A stretch of 64,000 nucleotides of DNA from Azadirachta indica (lineage: Eukaryota; Streptophyta; Magnoliopsida; Sapindales; Meliaceae), in the NCBI GenBank assembly GCA_022749755.1, contig CM040442.1, positions 7,228,457 through 7,292,456 of the forward strand, in the 5' to 3' direction. A model generated the notes under the pieces. It saw only the letters and a list, made by a program, of their open reading frames with translations, had not been told where the DNA came from and made no database searches. Position 1 is the stretch's first letter, and each line of letters begins with the position of its first letter. Shown in pieces: positions 12,026 to 23,400 of the stretch. The position numbers and the translations under genes were made by a program.

Positions 12026-12533
12026 TTACGTTAAGTCATTTTTATTTCAGATACCAATTACTAACAGTAAGAAGTTTAATCATCAATCCATGAAGTTAGA
12101 ATATCATCAACATCCCAACTGCTCACTGATTTAGAGAAGGCTTTGATCTTCAATAGAGCAATCCTCTCTTTTTCTAAACAACTTTCATATCCATGCATTT
12201 GAATCTAAGCTATTACAATCAACGGAACTGAAAACTTAGTAAAGGAAGTTTCCATTGGAAGAAAACTTCTCATTCGCTCTCAATATGCTTCACCTACCCA
12301 ATAACACATGCACGTTTGCAATGAGGAAACGTTAACTCTAAAAGAAAACAAACATTATCAAGTCTAACTTTCTAACCAATCACAGAGAGAATTCCAGATT
12401 GAAACTATTACCTTTCACAATTCCAATAGTTTCTTTTCGACTAATCCAAGTCAATGAATCAAAATGAGTCACCGCGTCCTTCCTTGTGTGCCAGAGATAT
12501 AAAGCGACTGCATGATTTTCTTCATATAACGTG

Positions 12534-12829
12534 TTCATATAACTAATTTATTAAAAGTCATCATTGCACCCCTAAATAATAATGAAATAAGTAATTTATC
12601 CTTATTTTTAATTAAAAATAAAATAACAAATGCCATCTACACTCCCACTTTATTGCCAAAATGATACTCTTTCAATCAATTTTTTCCGTTAATGTTAATT
12701 TTTGACTCATTTTAATTAATTCAATGATAAAAATATCCACTTAATCTTTATTTAATCAATATAATAACATAAATACCCTTGCTCATAATTTTTAATTGAT
12801 TTTTTAATTAAATAAATTAGTTATATGAA
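12534..12829. mobile_element. MITE-like element with perfect 19-base inverted ends
   Basis: 12534-12552 (TTCATATAACTAATTTATT) is repeated exactly in reverse complement at 12811-12829. The 296-base span is AT-rich and non-coding. I cannot point to a clean target-site duplication, so the superfamily is open. Confidence 0.5.
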
Positions 12830-13119
12830 GAAAATTTTATTTCAATTCAAAAAAATAAATTTTAATTTATTTTCAATTCTATTTTTTTTGTTTTTTTATT
12901 TTTAATTTCAAAAGTTTCCATCATTCTTTTTATTTTCTATTTTAAAATTTTCACCTAATCCATAATCAAAACAATACTCATATATTAGTAAATAATAATC
13001 ATAAATTCACTAAATGATACGAAAAATAGTTAAATAATATTTATTGAAAAAAATTGAATATATGTTTAGAAGTTTTTACGGTAAATATAAAAATATCATT
13101 ATTTTTAGTCATTTTTACG

Positions 13120-13335
13120 TCTTTCTGCTCTTGGAATATACTAAGCAGATGTTGAAAGTGTAGATTGTTTGGCAGCTGTCTCGTCTCATTGTTTTCCTGC
13201 ATAAAATGCCCAGAAGACGAAGATGAACACAATGATATGGTTACACTGACAACAAAGACTTATCAGCTCTTATTTATAAAAAGTTGTGAACACCGACTGA
13301 CTGAAAAGCAACATCTCTGCTCTGAAACATTATTT
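13120..13335 (-). pseudogene. At2g12400-like membrane protein, remnant B
   Basis: On the minus strand the last-exon tail is recognisable (AGKQ-DET-AKQSTLSTSA at about 13225-13130). It is joined by an internal deletion to a bit of the preceding exon (ACAATGATATGGTTA at 13230-13244), then to the piece reading AACACCGACTGACTG (13290-13304) of the large middle exon. After CTCTGAAAC (about 13318-13326) it switches to non-exonic sequence. The same switch point occurs in copy C near 22780. Only fragments remain. Confidence 0.6.
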
Positions 13336-14280
13336 ATAGAGATTGTGAGAAGACAGAATATTTCTCTGCATTTGTTTGAATATTAGATTTTTAAGGTGAT
13401 TATCTTAAGTTCTCATAGCCAATTTCTTATGTTCTCAGAGTCAAATACAGGAAAAATTTTCCAGTGCGCATGATCATAAGGAGCAATTACAAATAAATTT
13501 TTCTCTTTTTTTTTTTTAAAGAAAAAGTTGATTAGTATTATAACAACACATTAATTTATAAGTATTTTTTATTTACTTTAATAAAATATTTAATATATAT
13601 ATATATAAAAAAAAAACAATTTGATATATTAGAAGGACTTTCTCTAATATGATTTGGATATTTTCATAATGCTTTTTATTTGTATGAAATATCATAAATA
13701 TTGTTTCTTTCTGAAAAATATAAAAAAAAGATCTTTGATATTTTATGCTTGTTTGACACACTGGCCTAAAAAAAATTAATTTTTATTGTATTTCCAAACA
13801 GAAATTTTCTTCTATATATACAAAAAAAGGTTTGCCAAAACCTAAAATCGCATGATTTTAAACAAATATTAAAAGAAAATAGAAGTTATACTTCATTTTG
13901 TTTATGAGTTATTAAATCAGGATCTTGATTAAAGGAAAACGATGGGTTACTGTTTAATAAGGAATAGGTCCACTAACAACTCGAAATTCAAACTCAAACT
14001 TTAAAATTATATGCCGTATTGTAATTCTCCTTCTCTATTTTTGTCTAGCCTGTCCTCCTTTATGGGAAGCACGATAATAGAGTGATTTAAAAGATTTTAT
14101 TTGCTAATTTTGAAACACAAGGACTCTTGCCAAGTTTTAACGCGTTTTTATAATTCTGATTAAACCAACCAGTACGAAATGTCTTTTTCTAAGTACAAAA
14201 TTCAAACCTGTGTCACATAAAATAATTTAAGATTGTCAGCTTGACTTTAAAGTACGAAATCGGAAGGAATTTTCTAGTTG
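13336..14280. other. Intergenic; upstream region of the DUF247 gene, duplicated at 60-61 kb
   Basis: 13336-13600 resembles 22790-23040. From about 13630 the sequence matches 60120-61325 (landmarks CTAATATGATTTGGATATT and GCATGATTTTAAACAAATA), with about 350 extra bases in the other copy. No gene seen. Confidence 0.55.
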
Positions 14281-14295
14281 TATATATTATATATA
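14281..14295 (+). promoter_or_regulatory. Candidate TATA box of the 14.4 kb DUF247 gene
   Basis: TATATATTATATATA lies about 130-140 bases before the start codon. The same string, in the same setting (TTTTCTAGTTG before it), lies at 61159-61173 upstream of the 61.3 kb gene. Position and conservation support a core promoter; transcription start is not known. Confidence 0.45.
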
Positions 14296-14422
14296 CAAGA
14301 GAGTTTCCTTTCATAAATTAAAGTCACCCAAACTAACTAGCATCCCCCAGTACTTACCAGCCATATTAATTACTATTATTAAAACAAAAATTTCCTTCCT
14401 TTAATCTAGCAATTAATCCAGC

Positions 14423-16129
14423 ATGTCTTCTAATCCAAATCCAAATAACTTTGATGAACGTCGATGGATCATCAACATCCGTCGAACACTTGAAGAAGAG
14501 ATGGAAAATGGTATTGATTTTCCCGTCTGCATATTCAGTGTGCCCAAATTGTTGATATCCAGTGATCCCCATTCTTACACTCCACAAGAAGTAGCAATCG
14601 GCCCTTACCATTACTGGCGTCCAGAGCTCCATGAGATGGAGAGATACAAGCTCGTCGCTGCAAAAAGAGCTCAAAGAAATATCCATGGCGATCACAAGTT
14701 TCAGTATGTTGTTGATCAATTGAAAGAGCTAGAGCTACAGATTAGAGCTTGTTATCACAAGTTTTTGAATATCAGTAGTGAGACTTTAGCTTGGATGATG
14801 GCTATTGATGCTTCGTTCTTGCTTGAGTTTCTTCAGATCTATGTTATCGAAGAAGGTAAGTTGTCTACAACTTCTTCGGCAAGATCAATGTCACATTTGG
14901 TTGATTATGCAGGGACTAAAGTTGCTCATAACGCGATTCTTAGAGATATGTTGATGCTTGAGAATCAAATTCCGTTGTTTGTGTTGAGAAAAATGCTTGA
15001 AGTTCAATATTCATCGTTGGAATTAGCCGATGTTATGTTGCAGGCGATGTTAATGGGATTTTGTGAAGAGCTTTCGCCGTTCAAGATGATGAAGAACAAG
15101 CCAACGATCAATGTTTCCGAGTGTGCTCATTCGCTAGACTATTTATACGACACAATCGTGCCTAAAGATGAACACCACGCAGAGATAACTGAGATTGAAG
15201 ATCAAGAGAGAGCCATACAAGCCAAAGAAGGATACCACGGCGACCCAGCGTACGTAGAAAAGTTCTTCCGTGAGCTTTGGGAGCTGCTTTCAAAGCTTAA
15301 CATTGGCCCCATCCGTCTGATCAAAGAGTTGGCAGCATCCAAACCTGTTAGAGTCTTGTACGAATTACCCTGGACAATGATCTCCAAGCTTCCAGGGTTT
15401 TCAGTCTTAGCACAACCGCTTCAATCTGTGATATTCCCAGAAGATAACGAAGGAAAGAAATCGGAGGATGATAGTTCCCACCCAAGCAACAACATGAACA
15501 AACCACCATTAGTGGAGGAAATCGAAATTCCTTCTGTCACTGAGCTCTACAAGGCCAAGGTTCGTTTTTCAGCCACTGTTGGCAACATATCAGCCGTCCG
15601 TTTCGACACTAAGACGGGGACATTATACCTTCCCACCATCAGTTTAGACGGAAACTCAGCGACGATCATGAGAAATTTAGTAGCTTATGAAGCATCAAAT
15701 GCATCAGGGCCATTGGCTTTTGCACGTTACGCTGAATTAATGAATGGGATTATCGATACAGAAGAGGACGCGAAGTTGCTGAGGAAAAAAGGGATTATTA
15801 CAAACAGATTGAAGAGCGATAAAGAAGTTGCCAATCTGTGGAATGGGATGAATAAATCAATTAGATTGACGAAAGTTCCACACTTAAATAAAGTGATTGA
15901 AGATGTTAACAAGTATTACAACAGTCAATGGAAGGTTAAGTTTGGGAAGTACATGAAGCGATATGTTTTTAGTTCTTGGCATTTTCTTACGTTGATAGCT
16001 ACCATTTTGCTCTTGGTCTTGACGACATTGCAAGCTTTTTGCTCGGTCTACAGTTGTCATAGACTTAACCTTGCTCAGCCTACAACTATCGCAAACTCAA
16101 CCTCCTGGGCTGAGACTCTGATTAATTAA
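14423..16129 (+). CDS. DUF247 membrane protein, intact (568 aa)
   Basis: A single-exon gene encoding a plant DUF247 (UPF0481) protein, a family of mostly unknown function; in grasses, DUF247 genes are the candidate pollen determinants of the S and Z self-incompatibility loci. Family landmarks: DPHSYTPQEVAIGPYHYW (about residues 48-65), MERYKLVAAKRAQ, SFLLEFLQIY, RDMLMLENQIPLFVLRKML (about 175-193), IPSVTEL and LVAYEASN in the C-terminal half, then one hydrophobic helix (about 519-540) close to the C terminus, which should anchor it in a membrane. A charged spacer (residues about 240-360, SEDDSSHPSNN) makes it longer than the usual 400-500 residues. The ATG fits the conserved MSSNPN start of all paralogues. 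It is the nearest relative of the 61.3 kb gene over its 3' half and its flanks. Confidence 0.88.
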   Translation: MSSNPNPNNFDERRWIINIRRTLEEEMENGIDFPVCIFSVPKLLISSDPHSYTPQEVAIGPYHYWRPELHEMERYKLVAAKRAQRNIHGDHKFQYVVDQLKELELQIRACYHKFLNISSETLAWMMAIDASFLLEFLQIYVIEEGKLSTTSSARSMSHLVDYAGTKVAHNAILRDMLMLENQIPLFVLRKMLEVQYSSLELADVMLQAMLMGFCEELSPFKMMKNKPTINVSECAHSLDYLYDTIVPKDEHHAEITEIEDQERAIQAKEGYHGDPAYVEKFFRELWELLSKLNIGPIRLIKELAASKPVRVLYELPWTMISKLPGFSVLAQPLQSVIFPEDNEGKKSEDDSSHPSNNMNKPPLVEEIEIPSVTELYKAKVRFSATVGNISAVRFDTKTGTLYLPTISLDGNSATIMRNLVAYEASNASGPLAFARYAELMNGIIDTEEDAKLLRKKGIITNRLKSDKEVANLWNGMNKSIRLTKVPHLNKVIEDVNKYYNSQWKVKFGKYMKRYVFSSWHFLTLIATILLLVLTTLQAFCSVYSCHRLNLAQPTTIANSTSWAETLIN

Positions 16130-16382
16130 TTGCTCAGACTATCTAATTGTATTTCTTAATTTAAAAGTTTGGTTTAATCTATTATTAGTATGATGTATTT
16201 TTTTATTATGTGATTTCACTGTGTATTTTTTTTTTTAAATTGAGAACATTAAATGACTAATTTTAATCTCCTTATAATTTCTTTTTGATTAAAAAAATGA
16301 AGAAAGAAAGAGATAGGAAGAAAAAGAAAAAAGAAAGAAGAAATAGAGGTGAAAGATTAGGAAAAAAATAAAAAATTTATTA
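16130..16382. other. 3' flank of DUF247 gene, duplicated at 63033-63285
   Basis: Closely matches the sequence after the 61.3 kb gene, including the LIN-stop followed by TTGCTCAGACTATC and a GA-rich run at about 16300-16365. The match stops at AATTTATTAAT, exactly where the copia fragment begins. Confidence 0.7.
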
Positions 16383-17793
16383 ATGGCGATCTTTCTAAAG
16401 AAGTTTACATGAAACCTCCTTCTGGTTATCTTCATCCTCCACATAAAGTATGCAAGTTTTGACGTGTTTTATATGGTCTCAAACAAGCTCCTCGTGCTTG
16501 GTTCTTTATATTCAGTACTATAATCCAACAGTATGGCTTTCATCCTAGTTCTCATAATTCTGCTTTATTTATACGTAGCGCAAAATGTGGCAACATTCTC
16601 TTGTTGCAATATATGGATAATATGATTATTACTAGAGATGATTTTGATGGTATATCGGAAATTAAAGATTCTCTTCAACAGCACTTTGAAATGAAAGATT
16701 TAGATCATCTCACTTATTTTCTTGATCTTGAGGTACTTTTTGATTCAGATGGATACTACTTATCTCAAGTTAAATATGCATCTAATCCGTTAGCCAAAGT
16801 TGGTTTGACTGACAGTAAGACAACGTCTATGCCTCTAGAACCAAATGCTAGACTCACACCATATGATGGGGTTCTGCTTTGAGATGCCACACTTTACAAA
16901 TAGTTAGTTGGTAGTTTGATATATCTTGCTATTACTCGCCTAAATATCTCTCATGCTGTTCATATTGTTAGTCAATATATGCCTGCACCTCACATCACTC
17001 ATTATGCTGCCGTCCTTCACATTTTTGGCTATATTAAGGACACTTTTTTCCATGGTTTACATTTCTCTGCTAATTCCACTCTTTAGCTTCAAGCATACTT
17101 AAATGCAGACTGACCTGGTAATCCCATTGATCGACGTTTTACCACTGGTTTATGTGTTTTCTTAAGATAATCTCTTATTTCTTGGAAATATAAAAGGCAA
17201 AATGTTGCTGCATGTTCTAGTACTAAGGCTGAATATCGAGCTCTTGCGGATACTACCTAGGAAATTATCTAGTTTTGACGGTTATTGAATGACATGGGCA
17301 TTCCTTTCACCGAGCCTGCATCTCTTTTTTGTGACAATCGTAGTGCTATTCAAATTGTTCATAATGATATTTTTCATGAATGCACTAAACGTATTGAAGC
17401 TGACTATCACTTCATTTGTCAACACATCGTTCAAAGCCACGTTACACTTCATCCCATTTTTTTTGTTGAGCAACCTGCTGATATTTTTACAAAATCTCGT
17501 CCACTTGATCGCTTTTGTGACTCAATATGCAAACTCAAGCTCACTTCGCTATCATGAGTTTGAGAGGGGTGTTAGAATATTACAGCTTTACAGCTTTACA
17601 TTTCATTATGTATAGGTAGTGGCATTGCATAAATATGCTGAGTATGGGTCAATTGTTTAGGTATGAGTCAAGCATGTATGTATTAATTGTTTATTTATTT
17701 TTCTAATCTATAAACCATGAACATTATGGAAATTGAAATGAAGAAATAAAAACACATTTTCTTCCATTTTCATTTTCTTCCGTTTCCTTTCCA
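16383..17793 (+). mobile_element. Ty1/copia retrotransposon, 3' part (RT, RNase H, 3' LTR), degenerate
   Basis: The element is cut at its 5' side inside the reverse transcriptase (GDLSKEVYMKPPSGY, LKQAPRAWF). The RT active-site box reads YMDN in place of YVDD. The RNase H region follows with SSTKAEYRALA-like sequence (about 17215-17250) and FCDNRSAIQI (about 17330-17360). Frameshifts and in-frame stops are scattered through it. A polypurine tract (TTTGAGAGGGG) precedes a TGTTAG LTR start at 17570; the likely LTR end is near 17793 (TTTCCA). There is no 5' LTR, gag, protease or integrase, so it cannot move by itself. The sequence beyond it (17806-17868) matches 63878-63940. Confidence 0.82.
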
Positions 17794-17805
17794 TAACTGT
17801 GAAAT

Positions 17806-17868
17806 TTAAAAATTATGCAACATATATAATGCTAATTGTGGTCATTTGATTCTAAGGTAACAAAAATT
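17806..17868. repeat. DUF247 downstream flank resumes after the copia fragment
   Basis: Matches 63878-63940 (GCATATATAATACTAATTGTG, CATTTGATTCTA). In the 63 kb copy this lies about 590 bases after the point where the copia sequence starts here, so copia sequence replaces that interval. Confidence 0.65.
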
Positions 17869-17870
17869 AT

Positions 17871-18015
17871 GCAGCATTTTGGCAGTCTGCGGCATTCTAA
17901 TTCTGAATAGTCGTGAAGATATGCCTACTTCGGTTTCTTGACTGGCATAGAAGATTGGCTCTATGTTAAAGCGACAATCAATATTGCCAAACTGAAAAGA
18001 AGGCTCAGCTACTGA
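17871..18015 (+). pseudogene. Receptor-like protein 3'-end remnant
   Basis: Matches the last ~145 bases of the receptor gene (transmembrane segment and tail, ending AKLKRRLSY and TGA at 18013-18015). One base is missing in GCAGCATTTTGG and another in AATAGTCGTG, so the frame is broken twice. Everything 5' of the membrane segment is absent. Confidence 0.8.
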
Positions 18016-18602
18016 ATGGCTTCTTCATGTGTCAGAATGTGTTTAAATTAATGTCATGTGCTAACTTCTTTCTCCCTCGGATGCTTTTCCTTCATATTTC
18101 TTTTCCCCTTCAATGTCTTGCTTTCTCATACTAATGCTTATTATTTTGTGACGAGAGTGCTTATGGTGGAAAGGTTTGTAGATAAAGTAGTCTTCGTGCA
18201 TGACTCATGATATTCAGTTCAATGTATGCTTCAGGGGACCCAAATATTGTTCTTTCCACCCAATAATATATTCTTGTATACATGGTTAAGCTTTATAATG
18301 AAATCCATTTCGCAATCTACTGTGATTTATTTTTCAGAATGCTTTGCTTGATGAAATCTTCCGCTTGTAATGTTGTGATTATACATGCAACACACGTAAC
18401 ACACAAATTCATAACATGAAAACACGAGAAAATTTAAATGAAACCAAAATCTCAATGTTCAATGTATCAATTAAATTCCTAAAATAAATAAATTTTAATA
18501 TATAATTATACTGCTAAAAGCTCAACAAAATATTTCTCAATGTTCAAATAAAATAATCAAAATTTAACTAAACACTAAGAAAGACAACATTCATTAACAA
18601 TC
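18016..18602. repeat. Receptor 3' flank copy
   Basis: Close match to 816-1400 and 28167-28730. Non-coding. Confidence 0.75.
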
Positions 18603-19270
18603 AATTGTTGAGTTAATTAGTTACAAAAGTATATTATAAAATTTGAATCTTAAATTATCGTCGAATTCAATGTACATTATGGTTGCAATAATTTAATTAT
18701 AAATTGGATGTCACTAGTATTTAATCTAAATGAATTTTGATTAATACATGTATCACAGAGGAAAAATGCTCTTGATCCCGTAGACTTTGAGATAATTATC
18801 TATTTTTTTAACTATTTCGAAAATGATTTGCAGACCCCGTGTTTGCTCCGTCACTGTTAGAAAAGTAACTTTTAAGGGCAAAACCGTACTTTGACATGTT
18901 TCACTACTAACAAATTGATTTTAAATAATACCTTTTAATGGGCCCCACTACTATTGAAATAAATAATTTATAATAAACCTTAACACTAATAAATAAATTT
19001 GAAATTGCCCCACTACTACTAAAAATAATAATATTTCAATATTTAATATTAAAAAAATTGTGAAAAACATTTTCCTTACCCAAAATCTCTCTCTTTTGTT
19101 TGTTCTAACCACGCCGCCCCCTTCCAGCCTCTCCTTCGTATGTCCATCGACGGCCGTGAAAATTAACCTTAGCTTAGCAGCCCATCCATAAGCCAACACA
19201 CCACACAACTCATTAGTATTTACAATCCCAACGTTTAATGTCTGAAAAAGATATGCTTTTAATTTAATTA
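18603..19270. other. 0.67 kb segment absent from the sister copy at 1.4 kb
   Basis: Sister sequences join at AACAATCAATT / ACTCTTTGATGG, and this copy carries about 665 extra bases between them. The segment is AT-rich on its left and GC-richer from about 19080. A minus-strand ORF (18951-19373) crosses its right edge. I do not recognise it; insertion here or deletion at 1.4 kb are both possible. Confidence 0.4.
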
Positions 19271-19274
19271 CTCT

Positions 19275-19725
19275 TTGATGGTTTTCAATACAAACAGCCA
19301 CTGCCCACCGCCGCAGCGCCGCCAGATATGCAGCAGCATCAACGGTCGCCCAATTCCAATTTGTCTCTACCATGTTTCCACAGACAACACCACTCGTCTC
19401 TTAACCATGTCACAACCCATCTCTCCCGCAAACTCCTCCATTCCCACCTCATCGACCAATTCCCTTCCATCACAATCTACATCTTTCTGCATCAACAAGC
19501 ACACAAAAATTCCCACACACGGATCCACACCAGTTTGCTTAATATTTCTGAGAGAAATAAAATTTTTATTAACGAAGGGAACTTCTCAGTTTGTAGCTTG
19601 GAGAAAGCCAATAGTGCAGGGGTTTGACTTATGCACCTACTGTTACTGGTGAATGAAAAAGAAGAAGATGGCTTCCACAGGATCAACGGAAGCTTGATGC
19701 TTTTTGGGCGGTGGTCATAGTTTAG
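19275..19725. other. Second copy of the unidentified GC-richer block
   Basis: Near copy of 1426-1870, with small indels (for example the segment GTGTGGTGAATGG is shortened here). No known domain in any frame. Confidence 0.4.
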
Positions 19726-21224
19726 TTTCAAGAGTTGCTTGAGATGTCGTTAGATTAGGAAGATATTTTGATGGATTTATATATATTAATAAAAGTATAT
19801 ATTATTATATTAATAATTAATGAAAAAATAGAAAAAATAGACCTATAGATATATATATATCTATATATTTATTATTACCATAAGATATTTATGTGTATTA
19901 TTCTCTTTAATTACTATGGAAAAGTAAAAAAAAAAATATTAATAAAAAAATATGTTATTCTATTTAATATATATTGTTATATTTGATTACTATTTACGGG
20001 ACTTATATATTATCTACAGTTCTACACATGAAAAATAATAATAATAATATTATTATTTGCAGAAGCTAAACATTTTTTAAAAATTTTGTATCACGAATCC
20101 ATTGTCTGTCACAAAGGATATTAAATTAATTTTTGATAAAAGTTGCTTTTTTAATAGTGATGGACCAAACTGTAGGTGTCTTCAAAGCATTTTTGAAACA
20201 ATTGAAAAAAAGTGGATAATTATTTCGAACTGTAAGGGAGTCAAGGACATTTTTCCTATCACAGATAAATATAAATTTTATGTGAGAGCACTCGATACAA
20301 GTTTATTTATTTATATTTAAGTAATTAAAGTGATATATATTTTATATTTATGTAATTTTCCTTTTTAAAAAATGTAGAACCTGAGAAAACTTTTGCCTCA
20401 TCACCATCATGAGAATACATGAGAATAGTTTTTCTATTTCTTTCTTGGTCGGTTGATTTGGATATCGTGAGAGTTTTGGCCACTTTCTTTTATCCAAATT
20501 TTTGCTGTAAAATTTCTTTGCTCTCTTTTATCCGTTATGAAAGAAGAAGCTGAGAGCATGACAATTGCGACGTCCACTTGGGTACTTACTTACAAATTTA
20601 GAATAAGACTAATGATCATGAAGAAGAAGAAGCACTGACAATACACCAAACCTTAGAAAACTCACACCAACTAAAGCAATAACTCCTATGTTTCTCCATA
20701 TATGTCTGCATGTACATGCTTTCCAACGGATAAAACCAGGTTCTCTTTCTATTTCTTGTAGTCAAAGGGTTAGTATATAGTTTCTGAATCTTGTAGCGCA
20801 TTTGGTTTTCACTCATGCCGCTCATATTATAGATTGAGGTGGGACTATGATTTAAACTCTTCATTGAGTGAGGCCTAAATGTTAATGAAAATTAATTGAA
20901 TTCTTAGATAAAGAATACTAGATTCTGCTATGAAGTGGTGTTAAAACGTTAAGAATGTACCTAATATAACTTTACGTGTTACGAGTGTCAGATAATAAAT
21001 TATTAGAAGCATGCCATTTTGATGCAGTACTCATCCTATGGTAATAAAAATTAGAAATCTTAAATGGGATATGGGTTTTGGGATATTAGTTGGCTTTCTC
21101 ATGTAAGAAATATTTATCGAGTTATCAATAATGTATTCTAGTCTCATCTAAGGTTTTCTCCTTAGTATGTTAATTTATGAAAATTGTTAGCCGCAAAGAA
21201 TAACTAATAAGCTACAAGATTTCA
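19726..21224. other. AT-rich intergenic DNA, no gene seen
   Basis: Duplicate of about 1893-3334. The small ORFs here (20102-20320 +, 20616-20864 -) fall in low-complexity or duplicated non-coding sequence and show no known motif. Confidence 0.55.
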
Positions 21225-22800
21225 GAATACATAAATGAAATTGAAAGCCTGAGCATCACTAATTATATATCTTTCCTCTCTTGGAATATCCTGAGCAGAT
21301 GTCGAAGGTGTAGATTGTTTGGCAAGTGTCTCATCCCGCTGTTTTCCTGCGTAAAATGCCCAAAAGATGAAGATCAACACACGCATCACTGCAGCTGAAA
21401 CCATAACCAACCCGATGAATATCCATTCACTATATAGCCTCGGGCCTGGAGAGTTATGCACAGTGATGCCCTTGAAGGTTTCTAAACAAATGTACAATCT
21501 TGTAGCTTAACAAGAAACGGTCAATAGAGATATAATGTGTAGCCCAAATTGACAGAAGCCATCATTTGGTCATAGAGAACCGGCGTCAATCTGTCTATAC
21601 TTGTGCAATTACCAGTTGCTGAAACTTGGCAGATATACTTCCTCCATTCCGTTTGAAACACAATGATATGGTTATACTTTTTGATTGCTTCTTGGGTTAT
21701 TGCTACATGCTTGTTTTAGTAAGTTGGAGGTCCAGCTGCAGCTGATAAGGCCTTGTGATATTATTACTTACGCAGTGAACCAGGTTTCTCAATTTCTCAG
21801 TAGTCTAACTGTAAGTCATATGAAAGTGGTAAAGCGTATTTTGAGATATTTAAATGATATATAAGATTTGGTATTCGATTTATTTCTGAGAGTCCTACTA
21901 CTCTCTATGCCTTTAGTTACACTAATTGAGCTGGTTGTCCTATTATACGAAGAAGTTCCACAAGATTTTGTGTATTTCTTGGTGCAAATTGCATTTTTTG
22001 GTGTTCAAAGAAACAGTCTACTGTATCTCGCTCTAGTTCTAAAGCTGAGTATCGATCTATGGCGTCAACAACAGCTAAAATCACGTGGCTCACTTTTCTT
22101 CTCCAGGACGTTGGGATTCCTCCAGCACAACCACGACAACTATTTTGTGACCACATTAGTGCACTTCACATGCCAGTTGATCCTATAGTTCATGCACCAT
22201 ATCTTGCCGTTAGGTAAGGATATTTTCTAAGAATTTCGAGACAAACTGAGCATTGTTTCTTATCACATGCCAAACTGAGCATTGTTTCTTATCACATGCC
22301 AGTTTGAGGGGGCATGTTAGGAATAATGGTCCACGAGCATATCATGGTCCACCCACTAGCATGGTCAAGCCACAACCTTCCACTACCTCCGATCAATCCA
22401 CCCACTCACTAGCATGGTCAAACCACTACCTACCACTACCTTCGATCAATCCGCTATCTTTGGTCAATGGGCATATTATGCAACAAATCAGGTGAAATTG
22501 AGGAGAAACTAACACGCATTGCTACAAGTACAAAGAACTGGTCTACTACATCAACCACTTTCAATTTGTCAGGCTATTTGTTCGCTTCTCCATGATTTTC
22601 GTTATGTAACTAAAAGCTTCTACTCACATATTTATGTATCTATCTATCTATCTATCTATATATATATATATATATATAATATTGCAGCTTCCACTTATTT
22701 ATTTATTTGTATTTTCAGTTAGCCGCATTATTCATGAAAAAGTTTAGAACACCAACTGACCAACATATCTGCTCTAAACATTATTTATGGATTGTGGGAA
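21225..22800 (-). pseudogene. At2g12400-like membrane protein, copy C, split by a copia fragment
   Basis: Minus-strand exons: the last exon (about 21497-21225: SPGPRLYSEWIFIGLVMVS, then AGKQRDET) and the preceding exon (about 21660-21500: CQVSATGNCTSIDRLTP, LYDQMMASVN). The frame meets TGA inside the LYLY-PFLVKLQDCTF region and TAG after DCTFV. The big middle exon is interrupted: similarity stops at CCAGCTGCAGCTG (about 21746) and resumes at GTTAGCCGCATTATT (22718), with copia DNA between. The remaining piece ends near 22780 at CTCTAAAC, the same switch point as remnant B at 13.3 kb. The 5' exons are missing. Confidence 0.68.
21747..22717 (+). mobile_element. Ty1/copia 3' fragment with 3' LTR, nested in copy C
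   Basis: A 5'-truncated element. It begins in the RNase H region (RPCDIITYAVNQVSQFLSS-like, then SVVYFLGANCI-like frames around 21950-22010, SSSKAEYRSMA near 22035-22070 and LFCDHISALHM at 22140-22175), split over frames by indels. A TTTGAGGGGGCA polypurine tract is followed by an LTR starting TGTTAGG at 22315 and ending TTTTCA at 22717 (403 bases). The LTR holds a 53-base tandem duplication (copies from 22354 and 22407), and 26 bases before the LTR are also duplicated (22246-22301). No 5' LTR is present, so no target duplication can be checked. Confidence 0.78.
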
Positions 22801-23400
22801 GAGATAACGTTCTTTGCTTTTGTTTGAATATCAGATTTTTTAGGTGATTATCTTAAGTTCTGAGAGCCAATTATAAGAAAAATTATCAAATGTGCATGAT
22901 CATCGGTAAAAATTGCAAATAAATTTTTCTATATTTCTTTTTCGAAAAAAAATTTTCGAAGAAAAATTTTATTAATATTATAACTACACCTTAATTTAAA
23001 GTATTTTTTATTTGGGCATATATATATATATATATATATACACGTGCACTATTTAATAACATTAAAAAGATTTTCAAAGACACCATTCTTTTATGCTAAG
23101 TGAGTGAGGGTCAAGAAATGTCCTTTTCTGCCACATTAACTCACCATTCTTTTTTAGCTTTGTAAGAAGTAAATTTCCATACGAGAACTAATCTCTTTAT
23201 AAGTTGTAATAAAATCTCAAATTAAGTTTCGATTAAACTTAATTATAAACCGTCTCGATAGCCCCTAGCTAACAGCAACATAATGTGTGTGTGTGTGTAT
23301 ATATATTAAGATAAAAAGAATGTAAAATATAAAATCACAAAAAATTCCACAAATACATTTAATTTTAGTTGTGTGTGAGGGTGAGAATGACCTACATGAA
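22801..23400. other. Intergenic, partly shared with 13.3-13.6 kb
   Basis: 22801-23010 matches 13340-13560 (TTAGGTGATTATCTTAAGTTC, GTGCATGATCAT). TA microsatellites lie at about 23019-23041 and a GT/TA run at 23284-23306. No gene. Confidence 0.55.
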
